From assembly GCF_036248275.1 (NCBI RefSeq), contig NZ_CP109181.1, forward strand, positions 4,030,001 to 4,094,000: a stretch of 64,000 nt of DNA. The letters are read 5' to 3'. Shown piece after piece: positions 41,439 to 50,300 of this stretch. The stretch's first letter is position 1. Each line of letters opens with the position of its first letter. The notes under the pieces were generated by a model. It did not search any database and was not told the DNA's origin. It was given only the letters and a program-made list of their open reading frames with translations. The stretch is from Streptomyces sp. NBC_01716. Lineage in GTDB: Bacteria > Actinomycetota > Actinomycetes > Streptomycetales > Streptomycetaceae. Both the position numbers and the translations under genes were made by a program.

Positions 41439-42542
41439 TCAGCCCTGCGACCCGGTCACCCGTACACCGTCACTCTCCCTGTCGGAGAGGAACAGCGCCA
41501 ACTCCCGGCCCTGTTCGGCGACATCCGCGCGGTCCGCCCGGGAGAAACGGCGCAGCGGAGTGACCGTCACGGTGCCCGCCTCCACCGTCCACGTCGCGGC
41601 GACCCGGCCGTCGAGCAGGACCACACGGGCGCCGGCGACCGACAGACCGCGGTGTCCGTCGTCGATGATCCGGCCGCGGTCGTGGTAGCCGAGGATCGCG
41701 TTGTCGAACGCCGGCAGGAACCGGACCGGGGCCGGGGTGTCCGGGTCGGGGCGCGGGGCGCCGGGCAGGTCCAGCAGTTCCCGGCCGCGCTCGTCGCGGA
41801 AGGCGACCAGCTCCTCCCGCAGCGCGGCCACCGCCGCCGGCAGTCCGGCGAGCCCGCACCAGGCGCGCAGGTCGGCCGACGCGGCGGGGCCGTACGCGGC
41901 CAGATAGCGCCGCAGCAGCGCCTGGCCCACCGGATCCGAGCCGTCCGACGACAGAGGAGCGACCTCCCGGCCCAGCCAGGCGGTGAGCGGGACGCTGCGC
42001 ACTCCCGCCCGCGTCCGCCACAGCCCGCGCGGCGGCAGCTGAACCGTCGGGATGAGCGCGGTGATCAGCATCTCCCCCAGCGCCCGTGTCCCGGCCGCCG
42101 GCCAGCGCTCGGCGACGGCCCGCGCCAGCTCGGTCATCGAACGCGGCTCGCCGTCCGCCAGCACCGCCCGGCCCGCCGCCGCGAGCTCTTCGAGGTCGGT
42201 CCCTTCGAGCTCGCCCCGGTACACCCCCAGGACGCGCTGACGCAGCATGGCGTCGTGGCGGGACCGCCAGGCCAGGGCGTCCTCGGCGGTGACGAGATGG
42301 ACCGTACGGCGCATGAGGTGCGTCCGCACCACGCGCCGCCCGGTCAACAGGCCGGAGAGCGCCCCGGGTTGGAACGCGCGCAGCCGCGAGAAGAGTCCGA
42401 CGTACGGCTCCTGCGGTTCCTGCGCCTGGAGTCCGCCGAGGTGCGCGACGGCGTCGACGACCGGCAGTGCGGAGCGGTCGAGCAGCAACTGCCGGGCGAG
42501 CGTGGCGCGGTTGAGCGCCCTGGTGCCGAGAACGGCCGCCAT
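41439..42542 (-). CDS. AlkZ/AlkX-like DNA glycosylase (winged-helix HTH_42 family)
   Basis: 367 aa. The N-terminal LGGLQAQEPQEPYVGLFSRL carries the catalytic Gln-x-Gln motif (QAQ) of the AlkZ/YcaQ fold. Next come RTHLMRRTVHLVTAEDALAW and the three winged-helix modules typical of the family, with the conserved FLPAFDNAILGYHDRGRIID near the C-terminus. Members excise bulky or crosslinked alkylated bases. Streptomyces use them both for self-resistance to genotoxins and as housekeeping repair; which applies here cannot be told. The gene overlaps the DinB-like gene by one base, so they are coupled. Confidence 0.9.
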   Translation of the reverse strand: MAAVLGTRALNRATLARQLLLDRSALPVVDAVAHLGGLQAQEPQEPYVGLFSRLRAFQPGALSGLLTGRRVVRTHLMRRTVHLVTAEDALAWRSRHDAMLRQRVLGVYRGELEGTDLEELAAAGRAVLADGEPRSMTELARAVAERWPAAGTRALGEMLITALIPTVQLPPRGLWRTRAGVRSVPLTAWLGREVAPLSSDGSDPVGQALLRRYLAAYGPAASADLRAWCGLAGLPAAVAALREELVAFRDERGRELLDLPGAPRPDPDTPAPVRFLPAFDNAILGYHDRGRIIDDGHRGLSVAGARVVLLDGRVAATWTVEAGTVTVTPLRRFSRADRADVAEQGRELALFLSDRESDGVRVTGSQG

Positions 42543-43117
42543 CAGGTCGACTTCTGCCCGTCGATCGACTCGCGCACGATGTCCGCGTGCCCGGCGTGCT
42601 GCGCGGTCTCGGCGATGACGTGCATCAGCACCGCGCGTACGCTGCGCACCGCTCCCGGCTCGTTCCAGGGCGCCTCCGGCAGGGGGTGGGTCACCGACAG
42701 GTCGGGGAGGGCGGCGACGATCTCCTCCGTGCGGGCGGCGACCTTCTCGTAACGGGCGAGGATCCCGGCCGACGTGTCGCCGGGCAGCATCCGGAAGTCG
42801 TTCTCACGGTCGATCGCCCACCGCGGGTACTCGGTGGCGGTACCGGCGGCGAAGTCGGCCCAGGTGACACCGTCCGGCAGTGCGAAGCTCATCGCCGACG
42901 GGCCGTCGAGCGCGAAGCGCAGCCAGGCCTCCTCGGTGGAGGCGACGTGCTTGATCAGCCCGCCCAGGGACAGTTCACCGGCCGTCGGGCGCTCGCCGAG
43001 CTGCTCGTCGCTGAGGCCGCGCACCGTGGTGGTGAGGGCGGATCGCACGGTGGCGAGGGTGGCGAGCAGGTCTGAGCGCTCGGGGTCGGCGGCCGGGGAG
43101 GAGGAGGTGGCGTTCAT
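42542..43117 (-). CDS. DinB-family (DUF664-type) protein
   Basis: 191 aa, a four-helix bundle of the DinB/DUF664 type. Potential metal His residues are in GLIKHVASTEEAWLRFALDG and in AVLMHVIAETAQHAGHADIV (H-x-x-x-H pattern). TTVRGLSDEQLGERPTAGEL is the usual first half. Such proteins act in thiol-dependent transferase chemistry (mycothiol in actinobacteria) or are uncharacterised. It is translationally coupled to the AlkZ-like glycosylase (TGATG), so it may act in the same alkylation response. The WYL regulator at 43256 is divergent from it. Confidence 0.88.
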   Translation of the reverse strand: MNATSSSPAADPERSDLLATLATVRSALTTTVRGLSDEQLGERPTAGELSLGGLIKHVASTEEAWLRFALDGPSAMSFALPDGVTWADFAAGTATEYPRWAIDRENDFRMLPGDTSAGILARYEKVAARTEEIVAALPDLSVTHPLPEAPWNEPGAVRSVRAVLMHVIAETAQHAGHADIVRESIDGQKST

Positions 43118-43255
43118 CGTGGGCGGGCCCTTCCACTGGGTTCATCAGGTTGGTCGCTTGTCGTGGTCGTTCTGTCGTGCCGCTTTCCGGCACAGGAGAA
43201 CCTTCCCAGGAGAAGAGGACAGGTTGTGACCGCTTCTCGGGCGACAATCGGTGTC

Positions 43256-44272
43256 ATGCCGAAGACCCCGAAGACCTCAGCACGTCTGCTGTCGATGCTC
43301 TCGCTGCTCCAGGCCCGCCGGGACTGGCCGGGGGCGCTGCTGGCCGAGCGGCTGGACGTCAGCCCGCGCACCGTACGCCGCGATGTCGACCGGCTGCGCG
43401 AGCTCGGCTACCCGGTGGTGGCCACCAAGGGCCCGGAGGGCGGGTACCGGCTCGACGCCGGTACGGAGCTGCCCCCGTTGCTGTTCGACGACGAGCAGGC
43501 CGTCGCCCTGGCCGTGGCACTCCAGATCGCCGCAACCACCGGCGCGGGCATCGAGGAGGCCGCGGCACGCGCGCTGCACACCGTCCGGCAGGTGATGCCC
43601 GCGCGGCTGCGCCGCCGTATCGACACCCTCCGGGTCACGGCCGTCGAGCCGCCCGCCGCGCGGCCCAACCCGCAGGCGGACAGCGGTGTGTTGATGGCCC
43701 TCAGCGCGGCGGTCCACGCGCGTGAGGAGCTGCGCTTCGACTACGCGAGAGCCGGTGACACCGGTGACACCGATGGGCCGCCGCCGCGCCGGACGCAGCC
43801 GCATCACCTCGTCACCTGGGGCGGGCGCTGGTATCTCGTCGCGTGGGACCTCGACCGGGAGGACTGGCGTACGTTCCGCGCGGACCGGATCTCCCCGCGT
43901 ACGCCGACGGGTCCCCGCTTCACCCCGCGTGAACTGCCCGGTGGCGACGTGACGGCCTTCGTGATCAGCAGATTCCAGGGGATCTACGGCTCCGACGGCT
44001 CCGCCGGGTGGCCCTGCCGGGGCGAGGTGATCCTCGATCTGCCCGCCGCGGAGGTCTCCCGTTACCTCCGCGACGGACTGGTCGAGGAGTTGGGCCCGGA
44101 CCGCTGCCGGCTGGTCACGGGCTCGTGGTCATGGGCGGGTCTGGCGGCCACCATCGGCAGGTTCGACGCGGACATCGAGGTCGTCGGGCCGCCCGAACTC
44201 AGGGAAGCCTGCGCGCGGTTGGCCCGCCGGTACGCCGGCGCCGCGGCCGGCCGCCGCCCCGACGGGACCTAG
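43256..44272 (+). CDS. WYL-domain transcriptional regulator, possibly leaderless
   Basis: 338 aa, starting at ATG 43256 (MPKTPKTSARLLSML); a GTG at 43226 with AGAGG is the alternative start. The N-terminal HTH_11 (ARRDWPGALLAERLDVSPRT, VRRDVDRLRELG) leads to the WYL domain, with YLVAWDLDREDWRTFRADRI and a C-terminal WCX (ADIEVVGPPELREACARLAR). GACAAT at 43243-43248, eight bases before the ATG, could be a -10 box giving a leaderless transcript. It is divergent from the dinB-AlkZ operon and is its likely regulator; WYL proteins often respond to DNA damage ligands. Confidence 0.9.
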   Translation: MPKTPKTSARLLSMLSLLQARRDWPGALLAERLDVSPRTVRRDVDRLRELGYPVVATKGPEGGYRLDAGTELPPLLFDDEQAVALAVALQIAATTGAGIEEAAARALHTVRQVMPARLRRRIDTLRVTAVEPPAARPNPQADSGVLMALSAAVHAREELRFDYARAGDTGDTDGPPPRRTQPHHLVTWGGRWYLVAWDLDREDWRTFRADRISPRTPTGPRFTPRELPGGDVTAFVISRFQGIYGSDGSAGWPCRGEVILDLPAAEVSRYLRDGLVEELGPDRCRLVTGSWSWAGLAATIGRFDADIEVVGPPELREACARLARRYAGAAAGRRPDGT

Positions 44273-44295
44273 GTCCTGCCGGGGCGCCGGACCTA
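44265..44295. terminator. bidirectional hairpin overlapping both convergent stop codons
   Basis: GGACCTAGGTCC (44265-44276) is a perfect palindrome containing the WYL stop TAG. Its TAGGTCC half also pairs with GGACCTA at 44289-44295, which contains the minus-strand stop. The whole acts as an overlapping terminator for both genes. Its TAGGTCCTGCCGG part resembles, but does not match, the MITE end at 38826. Confidence 0.6.
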
Positions 44296-46176
44296 CTTGA
44301 CGGGCAGCAGGAAGTCGCCCGGCTTCAAGGCGCGGTCGACGATGCGGGTGTCGCCGATCCAGCCGTAGAAGCCCTGGCCGAACCGCTCGTTGAACTGGGT
44401 CCCGCCGATCGCGAACGGCTTGCCCAGCGTGGCGATGCCGGTGGCCCGCTGCGACGGGTTACGGGCGATCTTCGATCCGTCCACGTACATCACCGTGCCA
44501 CGGCCGTCGTTGACGACCGCGATGTGCGTCCAGCGGCCGACGGGCAGGGCGTGGCTCCACGACGTGGGGTCGGCGTCCTGGACGTGCGGGTAGAGCACGA
44601 ACTGGAGGAACCGCTCGGGCGTGATGTTGAGGCTGCACGTGGGCTCGTCCGTCGACCAGCCCGTCGTCTTGCCGGCGTCGCCGTTGCGCCCCTCCCAGCT
44701 GAGGATGCCCATCCAGGCGTGGTCGCCCTCGTAGGGGTCCGGCAGCTTGATGAACGTCTCGATGGTGAAACCGGACGTGAACCGGGCGCTGTTGAGCGGT
44801 GCCGTGGCGCTCGTGGTGAGCACCGCGCCCCGGTCGGGTCCCTTGCCGCCGTCGAAGCGCAGACTCGCGTGGGCCGGCTGGTGGGTGTGGTGGTCGGCGG
44901 ACCGGGTGAGCACCTCCGCCGCGCTGTCGTGCAGGAGCTGTACCCGCAGGTCGTTGCCGTGGCCGGAGAGGTCGCGGGCGACGACGCCCTTGCCCACCGT
45001 GGACCCCGGTCCGCCGGGACCGGCGAGACCGTCGGAGTCGAACCGCCAGTACGCCACGGTGCCCCGCGGCATCACGCGGCCGGCCGGGCGCGGCTTCGGC
45101 GGGACGAGTCCGTCGAAGCCCTTGAAGCGCTCGGCGAAGTCGATGTCGATGCTGAACCGGTCGACGTCGCCGGTCAGTTCGACCGTCTCGGCCTCCAGCG
45201 GCGTCCGCTTCTCGGGGTCGCGGCGCAGGAACCACGGCGAGAAGGTCTCGACGTCGACCACGTCGCGCGCCGTGTCGAAGGCGTAGAGGCGGATCATGCC
45301 CGCGCCGCCGTAGTAGCGGTCCTGGTAGTTGGTGATGTGCACGTGCACGTCGTGGCCGGCGTCGTTCTTGAGGACCGTACGGCCCGAGGGCCAGTAGTGC
45401 CCGCCCAGCGCGAGGAAGATCTGGTCGTTGCCCTTGATGAGGCGGTCCCAGAGGCGTTGGCCGTTGTCCGACAGGTGCGCCTGGCCGTTGTCCTCGGCGT
45501 AGGCGATGTCATGGGTGGTCACCACGGCGGGCATGGTGGGGTGCTTGTCCAGGACGCTCTGGGCCCAGGCCAGGGCCTTGTCCGAGGCGCGCCAGTCGAG
45601 GGCGAAGATCAGCCAGCTCCGGCCGGCCGCCTTGATCACGTGGTACGTGTTGTAGCCGCCGGGGGACGCGCCGCCGAAGGTCGGCATGGCGCTGAACCGG
45701 GCGGGCCCGAAGGCCTTCAGGTAGGCGGAGTCGCCGCGCTGGTCGTCCTTGCTCCCGTCGATGTCGTGGTTGCCCGCCAGGACGCTGTACGGCACCTTGC
45801 CGTGGATGGTCCTGAAGGTCTTGGCGGCGAGGGTTATCTCCTCCTCCGTGCCGTGCTCGGTCACGTCACCGAGATGCGTCATGAAGGCGATGTTCGCCTC
45901 CTCGCGCTCCGACACGAGGTAGTCGAAGGTCTCCCGCAGCGGCTCCGGGTCGGCGCTGTCGGCGTCGAAGAGGTACTGCGTGTCCGGCAGCACCGCGAGC
46001 GCGAAGCGCGGGCTCTCCTCGTCGTAACGGCCCCGTCCGGAGGCACCGGGCGTGCGGGACGTGGCATCCGCCGGCTGCGTGCCCAGGACCGAGGCGGCGG
46101 CTCCGACCGCGGGAACCGCTATCGCCGCTTGCAGCAGCGACCGGCGGTCCGGACCGGAAGTGATGGACTTGCTCAT
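44293..46176 (-). CDS. Tat-exported metallophosphoesterase with LamG-like C-terminal domain
   Basis: 627 aa from the ATG at 46176 (GGGAGA upstream). The twin-arginine leader has PDRRSLLQAAIAVPAVGAAA (RR at about residues 11-12). A calcineurin-like phosphoesterase follows (VLPDTQYLFD, HLGDVTEHG, VLAGNHDIDG, TTHDIAY, ALGGHYW), its metal motifs mostly intact. After residue 375 a concanavalin/LamG-3 domain (FTSGFTIETFIKLPDPYEGD, WTHIAVVNDGRGTVMYVDG) probably binds a glycan. It is secreted folded via Tat, consistent with the tatA copy at 48613. The substrate may be a wall or extracellular phosphodiester. Confidence 0.93.
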   Translation of the reverse strand: MSKSITSGPDRRSLLQAAIAVPAVGAAASVLGTQPADATSRTPGASGRGRYDEESPRFALAVLPDTQYLFDADSADPEPLRETFDYLVSEREEANIAFMTHLGDVTEHGTEEEITLAAKTFRTIHGKVPYSVLAGNHDIDGSKDDQRGDSAYLKAFGPARFSAMPTFGGASPGGYNTYHVIKAAGRSWLIFALDWRASDKALAWAQSVLDKHPTMPAVVTTHDIAYAEDNGQAHLSDNGQRLWDRLIKGNDQIFLALGGHYWPSGRTVLKNDAGHDVHVHITNYQDRYYGGAGMIRLYAFDTARDVVDVETFSPWFLRRDPEKRTPLEAETVELTGDVDRFSIDIDFAERFKGFDGLVPPKPRPAGRVMPRGTVAYWRFDSDGLAGPGGPGSTVGKGVVARDLSGHGNDLRVQLLHDSAAEVLTRSADHHTHQPAHASLRFDGGKGPDRGAVLTTSATAPLNSARFTSGFTIETFIKLPDPYEGDHAWMGILSWEGRNGDAGKTTGWSTDEPTCSLNITPERFLQFVLYPHVQDADPTSWSHALPVGRWTHIAVVNDGRGTVMYVDGSKIARNPSQRATGIATLGKPFAIGGTQFNERFGQGFYGWIGDTRIVDRALKPGDFLLPVK

Positions 46177-46408
46177 ACGATCTCTCCCAGCTCTCGACAC
46201 CTTGCGTGTCTGTGGGGATCGTGTGCCTCTCCGGCGACCGCCGGACAAAACCGCACTGAACGCCGGCCGTCGCGGACCCGTCCGAAGACCTGAACACATC
46301 TCCTGACCCGCCCACGTTGGAGTGACGTTTCGCCGCGACGGCTCTCACGTCGAGTAGTTCTTCACTGGTCCTGTCCGGCGCCACTCGACATCCCGGCGGA
46401 GAAACATC

Positions 46409-48598
46409 GTGTCTCGTCTGGCTCACTGGTGTTTCCGACGCCGCCGCTGGGTGGTGGCCTGCTGGCTGCTGGTCCTGGTCGGCACCGTCGCGCTCAGCCA
46501 GGTGTTCGGCAGCAGGTACAACGAGAGCGCGAGCCTGCCGGGCACCGACGCGCAGGCGGCCGTGACCCTCCTCACCGAGAACTTCCCGCAGGCGTCGGGC
46601 GAGGGCGACCAGATCGTCGTGGAGGCCACCGGAGGAGCCACGGTCCGCTCGGACTCGGTGCGGAACCCGGTCACCGCGATGCTCGCGAAGGTCGCGGCGA
46701 TCCCCGGCATCGCCTCGGTCGTCAGCCCGTACAGCGAACGGGGCGCGAAGCAGATCAGCAAGGACGGCACCATCGCGTTCGCCGCCGTGAACTGGCAGAT
46801 GCGGGCCGCCGACGTCACCGAGGCGGACGCCCGGACACTGATCAACACCGCCAGGACCGCCGACGGCCCGAACGTCCATGTCTCGCTGGGCGGTCAGGCC
46901 ATCACCGCCGAGGAGAGCTCGGGCCCCGGCCTTTCGGTGGCGGTGGGCGCCATCGCCGCGCTGGTCATCCTGCTGATCGTGTTCGGCGGAGCGCTGTTCG
47001 CCTCGCTGATGCCGCTGGTGACGGCGGGCGTCGCGCTGTTCATCGGCACCTCCCTCATCAGCCTGGTGTCCCACGTCATGGACACCCCGAGCGTCTCCAG
47101 CGACCTCGCCGTGCTGATCGGGCTCGGCGTCGGCATCGACTACGGCCTGTTCATCATCAGCCGCCATCGCAGCGCGGTGAAGTCCGGGCTGCCGTACGAG
47201 GCGGCGGCGGTGCGGGCGGTCAACACCTCAGGGCGGACGGTGCTGTTCGCCGGGATCACCGTGTGCATCGCGCTGCTGGGGCAGTTCGCGCTCGGGATCG
47301 ACTTCCTGTACGGGCTGTCGCTGGCGTCCGCGCTCACGGTCGCCCTGACGATGGCCACCTCGCTGACGTTCCTGCCCGCCATGCTCGGCTTCCTCGGTCC
47401 CAAGACCCTCTCGCGGCGCGAGCGCCGCGCGCACGAGGAGAAGGGGCCGGTCTCCGACGACGCCGCCGGATTCTGGCTGCACTGGGCGAGGTTCGTGGAG
47501 AGGGGCAGGATTCCGGTGGCGGCGCTCGCGCTGGCCCTGGTCGTCGTGGTCGCGCTGCCGCTGTTCTCGCTGCGCCTCGGGTCGTCCGGCGCCGCGAACG
47601 ACCCCGCGGACTCCACCACCCGCCAGGCGTACACCGCCCTGGCCCGGGGGTTCGGGCCGGGCTTCAACGGGCCGTTCCAACTGGTGACCGAGATCAACTC
47701 ACCGGCGGACGCGAGGGCGTTCGACACTTTCCTGGCCGCCGCGGCGAAGACGCCGGGGGTGGTGACCGTGACCCCGGCGACGGTCTCGCCCAACGGGAAG
47801 GTCGCGCTCGCGATCCTCTACCCGAGCACCGGTCCGGGCGCGAGGCAGACGGTGACCCTGGTGAGCACCATCCGCGACCTGGCGCCCGAGGCGGAGGGAC
47901 CCGGTCATCCACCCGTCCATGTGGGCGGGGTGACACCGACGAACATCGACTTCTCACGGGTGCTGAGCGACAAACTGCCGCTGTTCATCGCCGTCGTCGT
48001 GATCCTGGCGTTCCTGCTCCTGGTGGCGGTGTTCCGGAGTCTGCTGATCCCGCTGGTGGCGGCGGTGATGAACCTGCTGTCCGTCGGCGCCGCGCTCGGC
48101 GCGCTGAACGCCGTGTTCACCTGGGGCTGGGGTCTGTCGGTGCTCAACGTGCCGGTCGCCGGGCCGGTCGACGCCTTCATCCCGGTCCTGCTGTTCTCGG
48201 TGCTCTTCGGACTGTCGATGGACTACGAGGTGTATCTGGTCAGCCGTATGCAGGAGGAGTGGCACCACCGGCGGGCGGCCTCGACGCACGCGGACGAGGT
48301 CGAGGCCAACCACTGGGCGGTGACGCACGGTCAGGCGAAGACGGGCCGTGTCATCGCGGCGGCGGCCGGGATCATGATCCTGGTGTTCGGCTCGTTCCTG
48401 ATCGGCGACAACCATGTGCTCCAGGAGTTCGGATTCGGGCTGGCCTTCGCCGTACTCGTCGACGCCCTGATCATCCGGGGGCTGCTCGTCCCGGCCCTGA
48501 TGCATCTGATGGGTCCGGCCAACTGGGCCCTGCCCGCGGGTCTGCGCCGGATCGTGCCGAACCTCTCCATCGAGCCGACGCGGAAAGACCCCCGCTGA
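46409..48598 (+). CDS. MMPL-family transporter (RND superfamily)
   Basis: 729 aa; GTG at 46409 with GGAG upstream. The twelve-helix, two-module RND/MMPL topology is clear. Helix 1 is WVVACWLLVLVGTVALSQVF, followed by a periplasmic loop (residues 35-165). The first membrane block contains VLIGLGVGIDYGLFIISRHR (proton-relay GxxxDY motif) and the second has VLLFSVLFGLSMDYEVYLVS. A large second loop spans about 395-520. MMPL proteins export lipids or hydrophobic metabolites. The adjoining tatA/blaI cluster has its own promoters. A second MMPL lies at 51397. Confidence 0.93.
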   Translation: MSRLAHWCFRRRRWVVACWLLVLVGTVALSQVFGSRYNESASLPGTDAQAAVTLLTENFPQASGEGDQIVVEATGGATVRSDSVRNPVTAMLAKVAAIPGIASVVSPYSERGAKQISKDGTIAFAAVNWQMRAADVTEADARTLINTARTADGPNVHVSLGGQAITAEESSGPGLSVAVGAIAALVILLIVFGGALFASLMPLVTAGVALFIGTSLISLVSHVMDTPSVSSDLAVLIGLGVGIDYGLFIISRHRSAVKSGLPYEAAAVRAVNTSGRTVLFAGITVCIALLGQFALGIDFLYGLSLASALTVALTMATSLTFLPAMLGFLGPKTLSRRERRAHEEKGPVSDDAAGFWLHWARFVERGRIPVAALALALVVVVALPLFSLRLGSSGAANDPADSTTRQAYTALARGFGPGFNGPFQLVTEINSPADARAFDTFLAAAAKTPGVVTVTPATVSPNGKVALAILYPSTGPGARQTVTLVSTIRDLAPEAEGPGHPPVHVGGVTPTNIDFSRVLSDKLPLFIAVVVILAFLLLVAVFRSLLIPLVAAVMNLLSVGAALGALNAVFTWGWGLSVLNVPVAGPVDAFIPVLLFSVLFGLSMDYEVYLVSRMQEEWHHRRAASTHADEVEANHWAVTHGQAKTGRVIAAAAGIMILVFGSFLIGDNHVLQEFGFGLAFAVLVDALIIRGLLVPALMHLMGPANWALPAGLRRIVPNLSIEPTRKDPR

Positions 48599-48612
48599 CG
48601 GGGAACGGACCG

Positions 48613-48798
48613 TTACTGAGGGGGAATTGGGGGACGGGGACCCGGCGGCTGCCGGTTCTCCTCCTTCATCGCGCGGGCCTCGCTCTTGAGGATCCGGGCC
48701 GACTTGCCCGCCGAACGGGCCAGATCCGGAAGCCTCTTGGCGCCGAGTACCAGAATCACGACGATCAGAATGATCGCCAGCTCACCAAGGCCGAACAA
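48613..48798 (-). CDS. tatA: TatA-type Sec-independent translocase subunit
   Basis: 61 aa. MFGLGELAIILIVVILVLGA is the single membrane helix with the Phe-Gly hinge (GAKRLPDLARSAGKSARILK), followed by an amphipathic helix and a Pro-rich tail. The length is at the short end of the TatA range. It is an isolated tatA gene, unlike the main tat operon usually found elsewhere. It diverges from the BlaI gene, with the BlaI-type operator at 48883 and a palindrome at 48844 between them, so BlaI might also control it. It ends 15 bp from the convergent MMPL stop. Confidence 0.9.
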   Translation of the reverse strand: MFGLGELAIILIVVILVLGAKRLPDLARSAGKSARILKSEARAMKEENRQPPGPRPPIPPQ

Positions 48799-48843
48799 CA
48801 GAACCTCCAGGCCGCGCGAGCGCGGCAGACGTTCGCACCGGAA

Positions 48844-48867
48844 CGGGCCCGTACTGGTACGGGCCCG
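48844..48867. promoter_or_regulatory. 24-bp palindrome in the tatA-blaI spacer
   Basis: CGGGCCCGTAC and GTACGGGCCCG are perfect 11-bp arms around TG, 46 bp before the tatA start. It could be an operator or a cruciform/terminator for readthrough; its role is unclear. Confidence 0.5.
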
Positions 48868-48882
48868 CGATCTACGCCAGAA

Positions 48883-48898
48883 TCTACAGCACTGTAGA
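48883..48898. promoter_or_regulatory. BlaI-type operator before the blaI-M56 operon
   Basis: TCTACAGCACTGTAGA: perfect 7-bp arms TCTACAG/CTGTAGA around CA, ending 17 bp before the blaI GTG. It resembles the TACA/TGTA-type BlaI boxes of actinobacteria. The same arms recur upstream of the Spo0M gene at 51346, the best evidence that this BlaI binds both. Confidence 0.8.
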
Positions 48899-48915
48899 AG
48901 TTGACGGGAGACGGT

Positions 48916-49311
48916 GTGAGCGAGCGTGAGGGCCCGGACGAGCGTCGGCGCCGGGGGCAGGGAGAGCTGGAGTCGCAGGTGCTGGCCGCGCTCCGGGAGG
49001 CGCCGGGGCCGGTCAACGCCGGCTGGGTACGCGAACGGCTCGGCGGAGCCCTCGCGTACACCACGGTGATGACGATCCTGACCCGTCTCCAGGCCAAGAA
49101 CGCGGTGACCAGGGAGCGTTCGGGCCGTTCCTTCGAGTGGCGCGCCGCCTCCGACGGGGCCGGGCTCGCCGCGCTGCGGATGCGCCGCGTGCTGGACGCG
49201 GAGTCGGACCGCGAGGCGGTGCTCGCGCGGTTCGTCACCGCTCTGTCGTACGACGACGAGCGGTTACTGCGCGACCTGCTGCACACCGCCGACGACGGGG
49301 CGGAGGGCTGA
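48916..49311 (+). CDS. BlaI/MecI-family repressor with a TTA codon
   Basis: 131 aa, GTG at 48916 behind GGGAG (a TTG 15 bases earlier is less likely). The winged helix reads LESQVLAALREAPGPVNAGW, YTTVMTILTRLQAKNAVTRE; the C-terminal dimer helix is LLRDLLHTADDG. Codon 117 (49264-49266) is TTA, a rare Leu codon read by the bldA tRNA in Streptomyces, so synthesis may be growth-phase dependent. It is followed after two bases by an M56 protease gene, its presumed antirepressor. The operator at 48883 overlaps its promoter region. In this family beta-lactams or wall stress trigger cleavage; the signal here is unknown. Confidence 0.92.
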   Translation: MSEREGPDERRRRGQGELESQVLAALREAPGPVNAGWVRERLGGALAYTTVMTILTRLQAKNAVTRERSGRSFEWRAASDGAGLAALRMRRVLDAESDREAVLARFVTALSYDDERLLRDLLHTADDGAEG

Positions 49312-49313
49312 CC

Positions 49314-50270
49314 GTGGGCGTCTTCGTCCTTCTGCCGCTGGTGCTGCCGCTCACGGCGGTGCCGGTCGCGCGGCTGGCCGAGCAGCATCTCCATCCCCGC
49401 CTGGCCACCCGCCTGTTGAGCGCGCTGGCCGTGGTGCTCGCGGTGTGCAGCACGCTGTGCCTGGGGCTGCTGGTGGTCGTCGGCACGGCCCAACTGCCGG
49501 GAAACCCGCTGCCCGACGGCTGGTCGGACGCGGAGGTGCGGGAGGCCGTCCCGTACGACGAGGTGGCCGGCAAGGCGGCGATCGTCGCCCTCGTCGTGGT
49601 GGCGGTGGGATGCGGCGCGACAGGGCGGCGGCACCGGCGCGTACGGCGGGAGGCCTGGCGGGCGCTGCGGGGGCTGCCAGGTCAACGACTGGTGGTCCTG
49701 CCGGACCCGGAGCCGTACGCGTACGCGCTGCCGGGGCACGGGCGTCGAGGGGGCGAGGGGGCCGCTCAGGGGCGGATCGTCGTCTCCGGCGCGCTGCTGG
49801 GCCGCCTGACCCCGTCGGAGCGGAAGGCGCTTCTGGCGCACGAGGAGGCGCACCTGACGGGACGTCACCATCGTTGCCTGCTCGCCGTACAGCTGGCGGC
49901 GCGGGCCAACCCGCTGCTGCGGCCCCTGCGGGCTGCCGTGGCGTACACCACCGAGCGCTGGGCCGACGAGGAGGCGGCCCGGACGACCGGCAGCCGCACA
50001 CTGGTCGCCCGCGCCATCGGCAAGGCGGCGCTCGTCTCGCGAGGGGCCCCGACGCCGACGTTGGCCGGAATCGTCGGTGCGGGGCCCGTGCCGCGCCGGG
50101 TCGCCGCGCTGCTCGCGCCGGCGCCCACCGCGATGACGTGGCCCTCGGTCTTCACCACGGCGGGGCTGGCGGTCTGGACGGCGACGGCGGGGACGGTCGG
50201 CTCGGCGCTGTCCTCGGCGAACGCGACGGTGACGCTCTTCTTCGTGCTGAAGGCGGCGACTCCGCTGTAG
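49314..50270 (+). CDS. M56-family membrane metalloprotease (BlaR1-like sensor without penicillin-binding domain)
   Basis: 318 aa; GTG two bases after the blaI stop. Hydrophobic helices at the N-terminus (FVLLPLVLPLTAVPVARLAE; LSALAVVLAVCSTLCLGLLV), near 90-105, and at the C-terminus (PSVFTTAGLAVWTATAGTVG) anchor it. The catalytic HEEAH is in LLAHEEAHLTGRHH, with ERWADEEAAR downstream holding the third zinc ligand Glu. There is no extracellular penicillin-binding domain, so it senses something other than classic beta-lactam acylation. It probably inactivates the adjacent BlaI and so derepresses this operon and spo0M. Confidence 0.9.
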   Translation: MGVFVLLPLVLPLTAVPVARLAEQHLHPRLATRLLSALAVVLAVCSTLCLGLLVVVGTAQLPGNPLPDGWSDAEVREAVPYDEVAGKAAIVALVVVAVGCGATGRRHRRVRREAWRALRGLPGQRLVVLPDPEPYAYALPGHGRRGGEGAAQGRIVVSGALLGRLTPSERKALLAHEEAHLTGRHHRCLLAVQLAARANPLLRPLRAAVAYTTERWADEEAARTTGSRTLVARAIGKAALVSRGAPTPTLAGIVGAGPVPRRVAALLAPAPTAMTWPSVFTTAGLAVWTATAGTVGSALSSANATVTLFFVLKAATPL

Positions 50271-50300
50271 TGGGCGCCGGGCCGGATCCGCCCGGCTTTC

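Noticed and set aside
44273..44292. TAGGTCCTGCCGG read as another MITE end
   Set aside because: Only part of the MITE 2 terminus matches. The hairpin with GGACCTA explains it better as a terminator between convergent genes.
46368..46382. GGTCCTGTCCGG before the first MMPL gene as a MITE remnant
   Set aside because: Only twelve bases match, there is no TA-flanked partner end, and GC-rich chance matches of this size are plausible.
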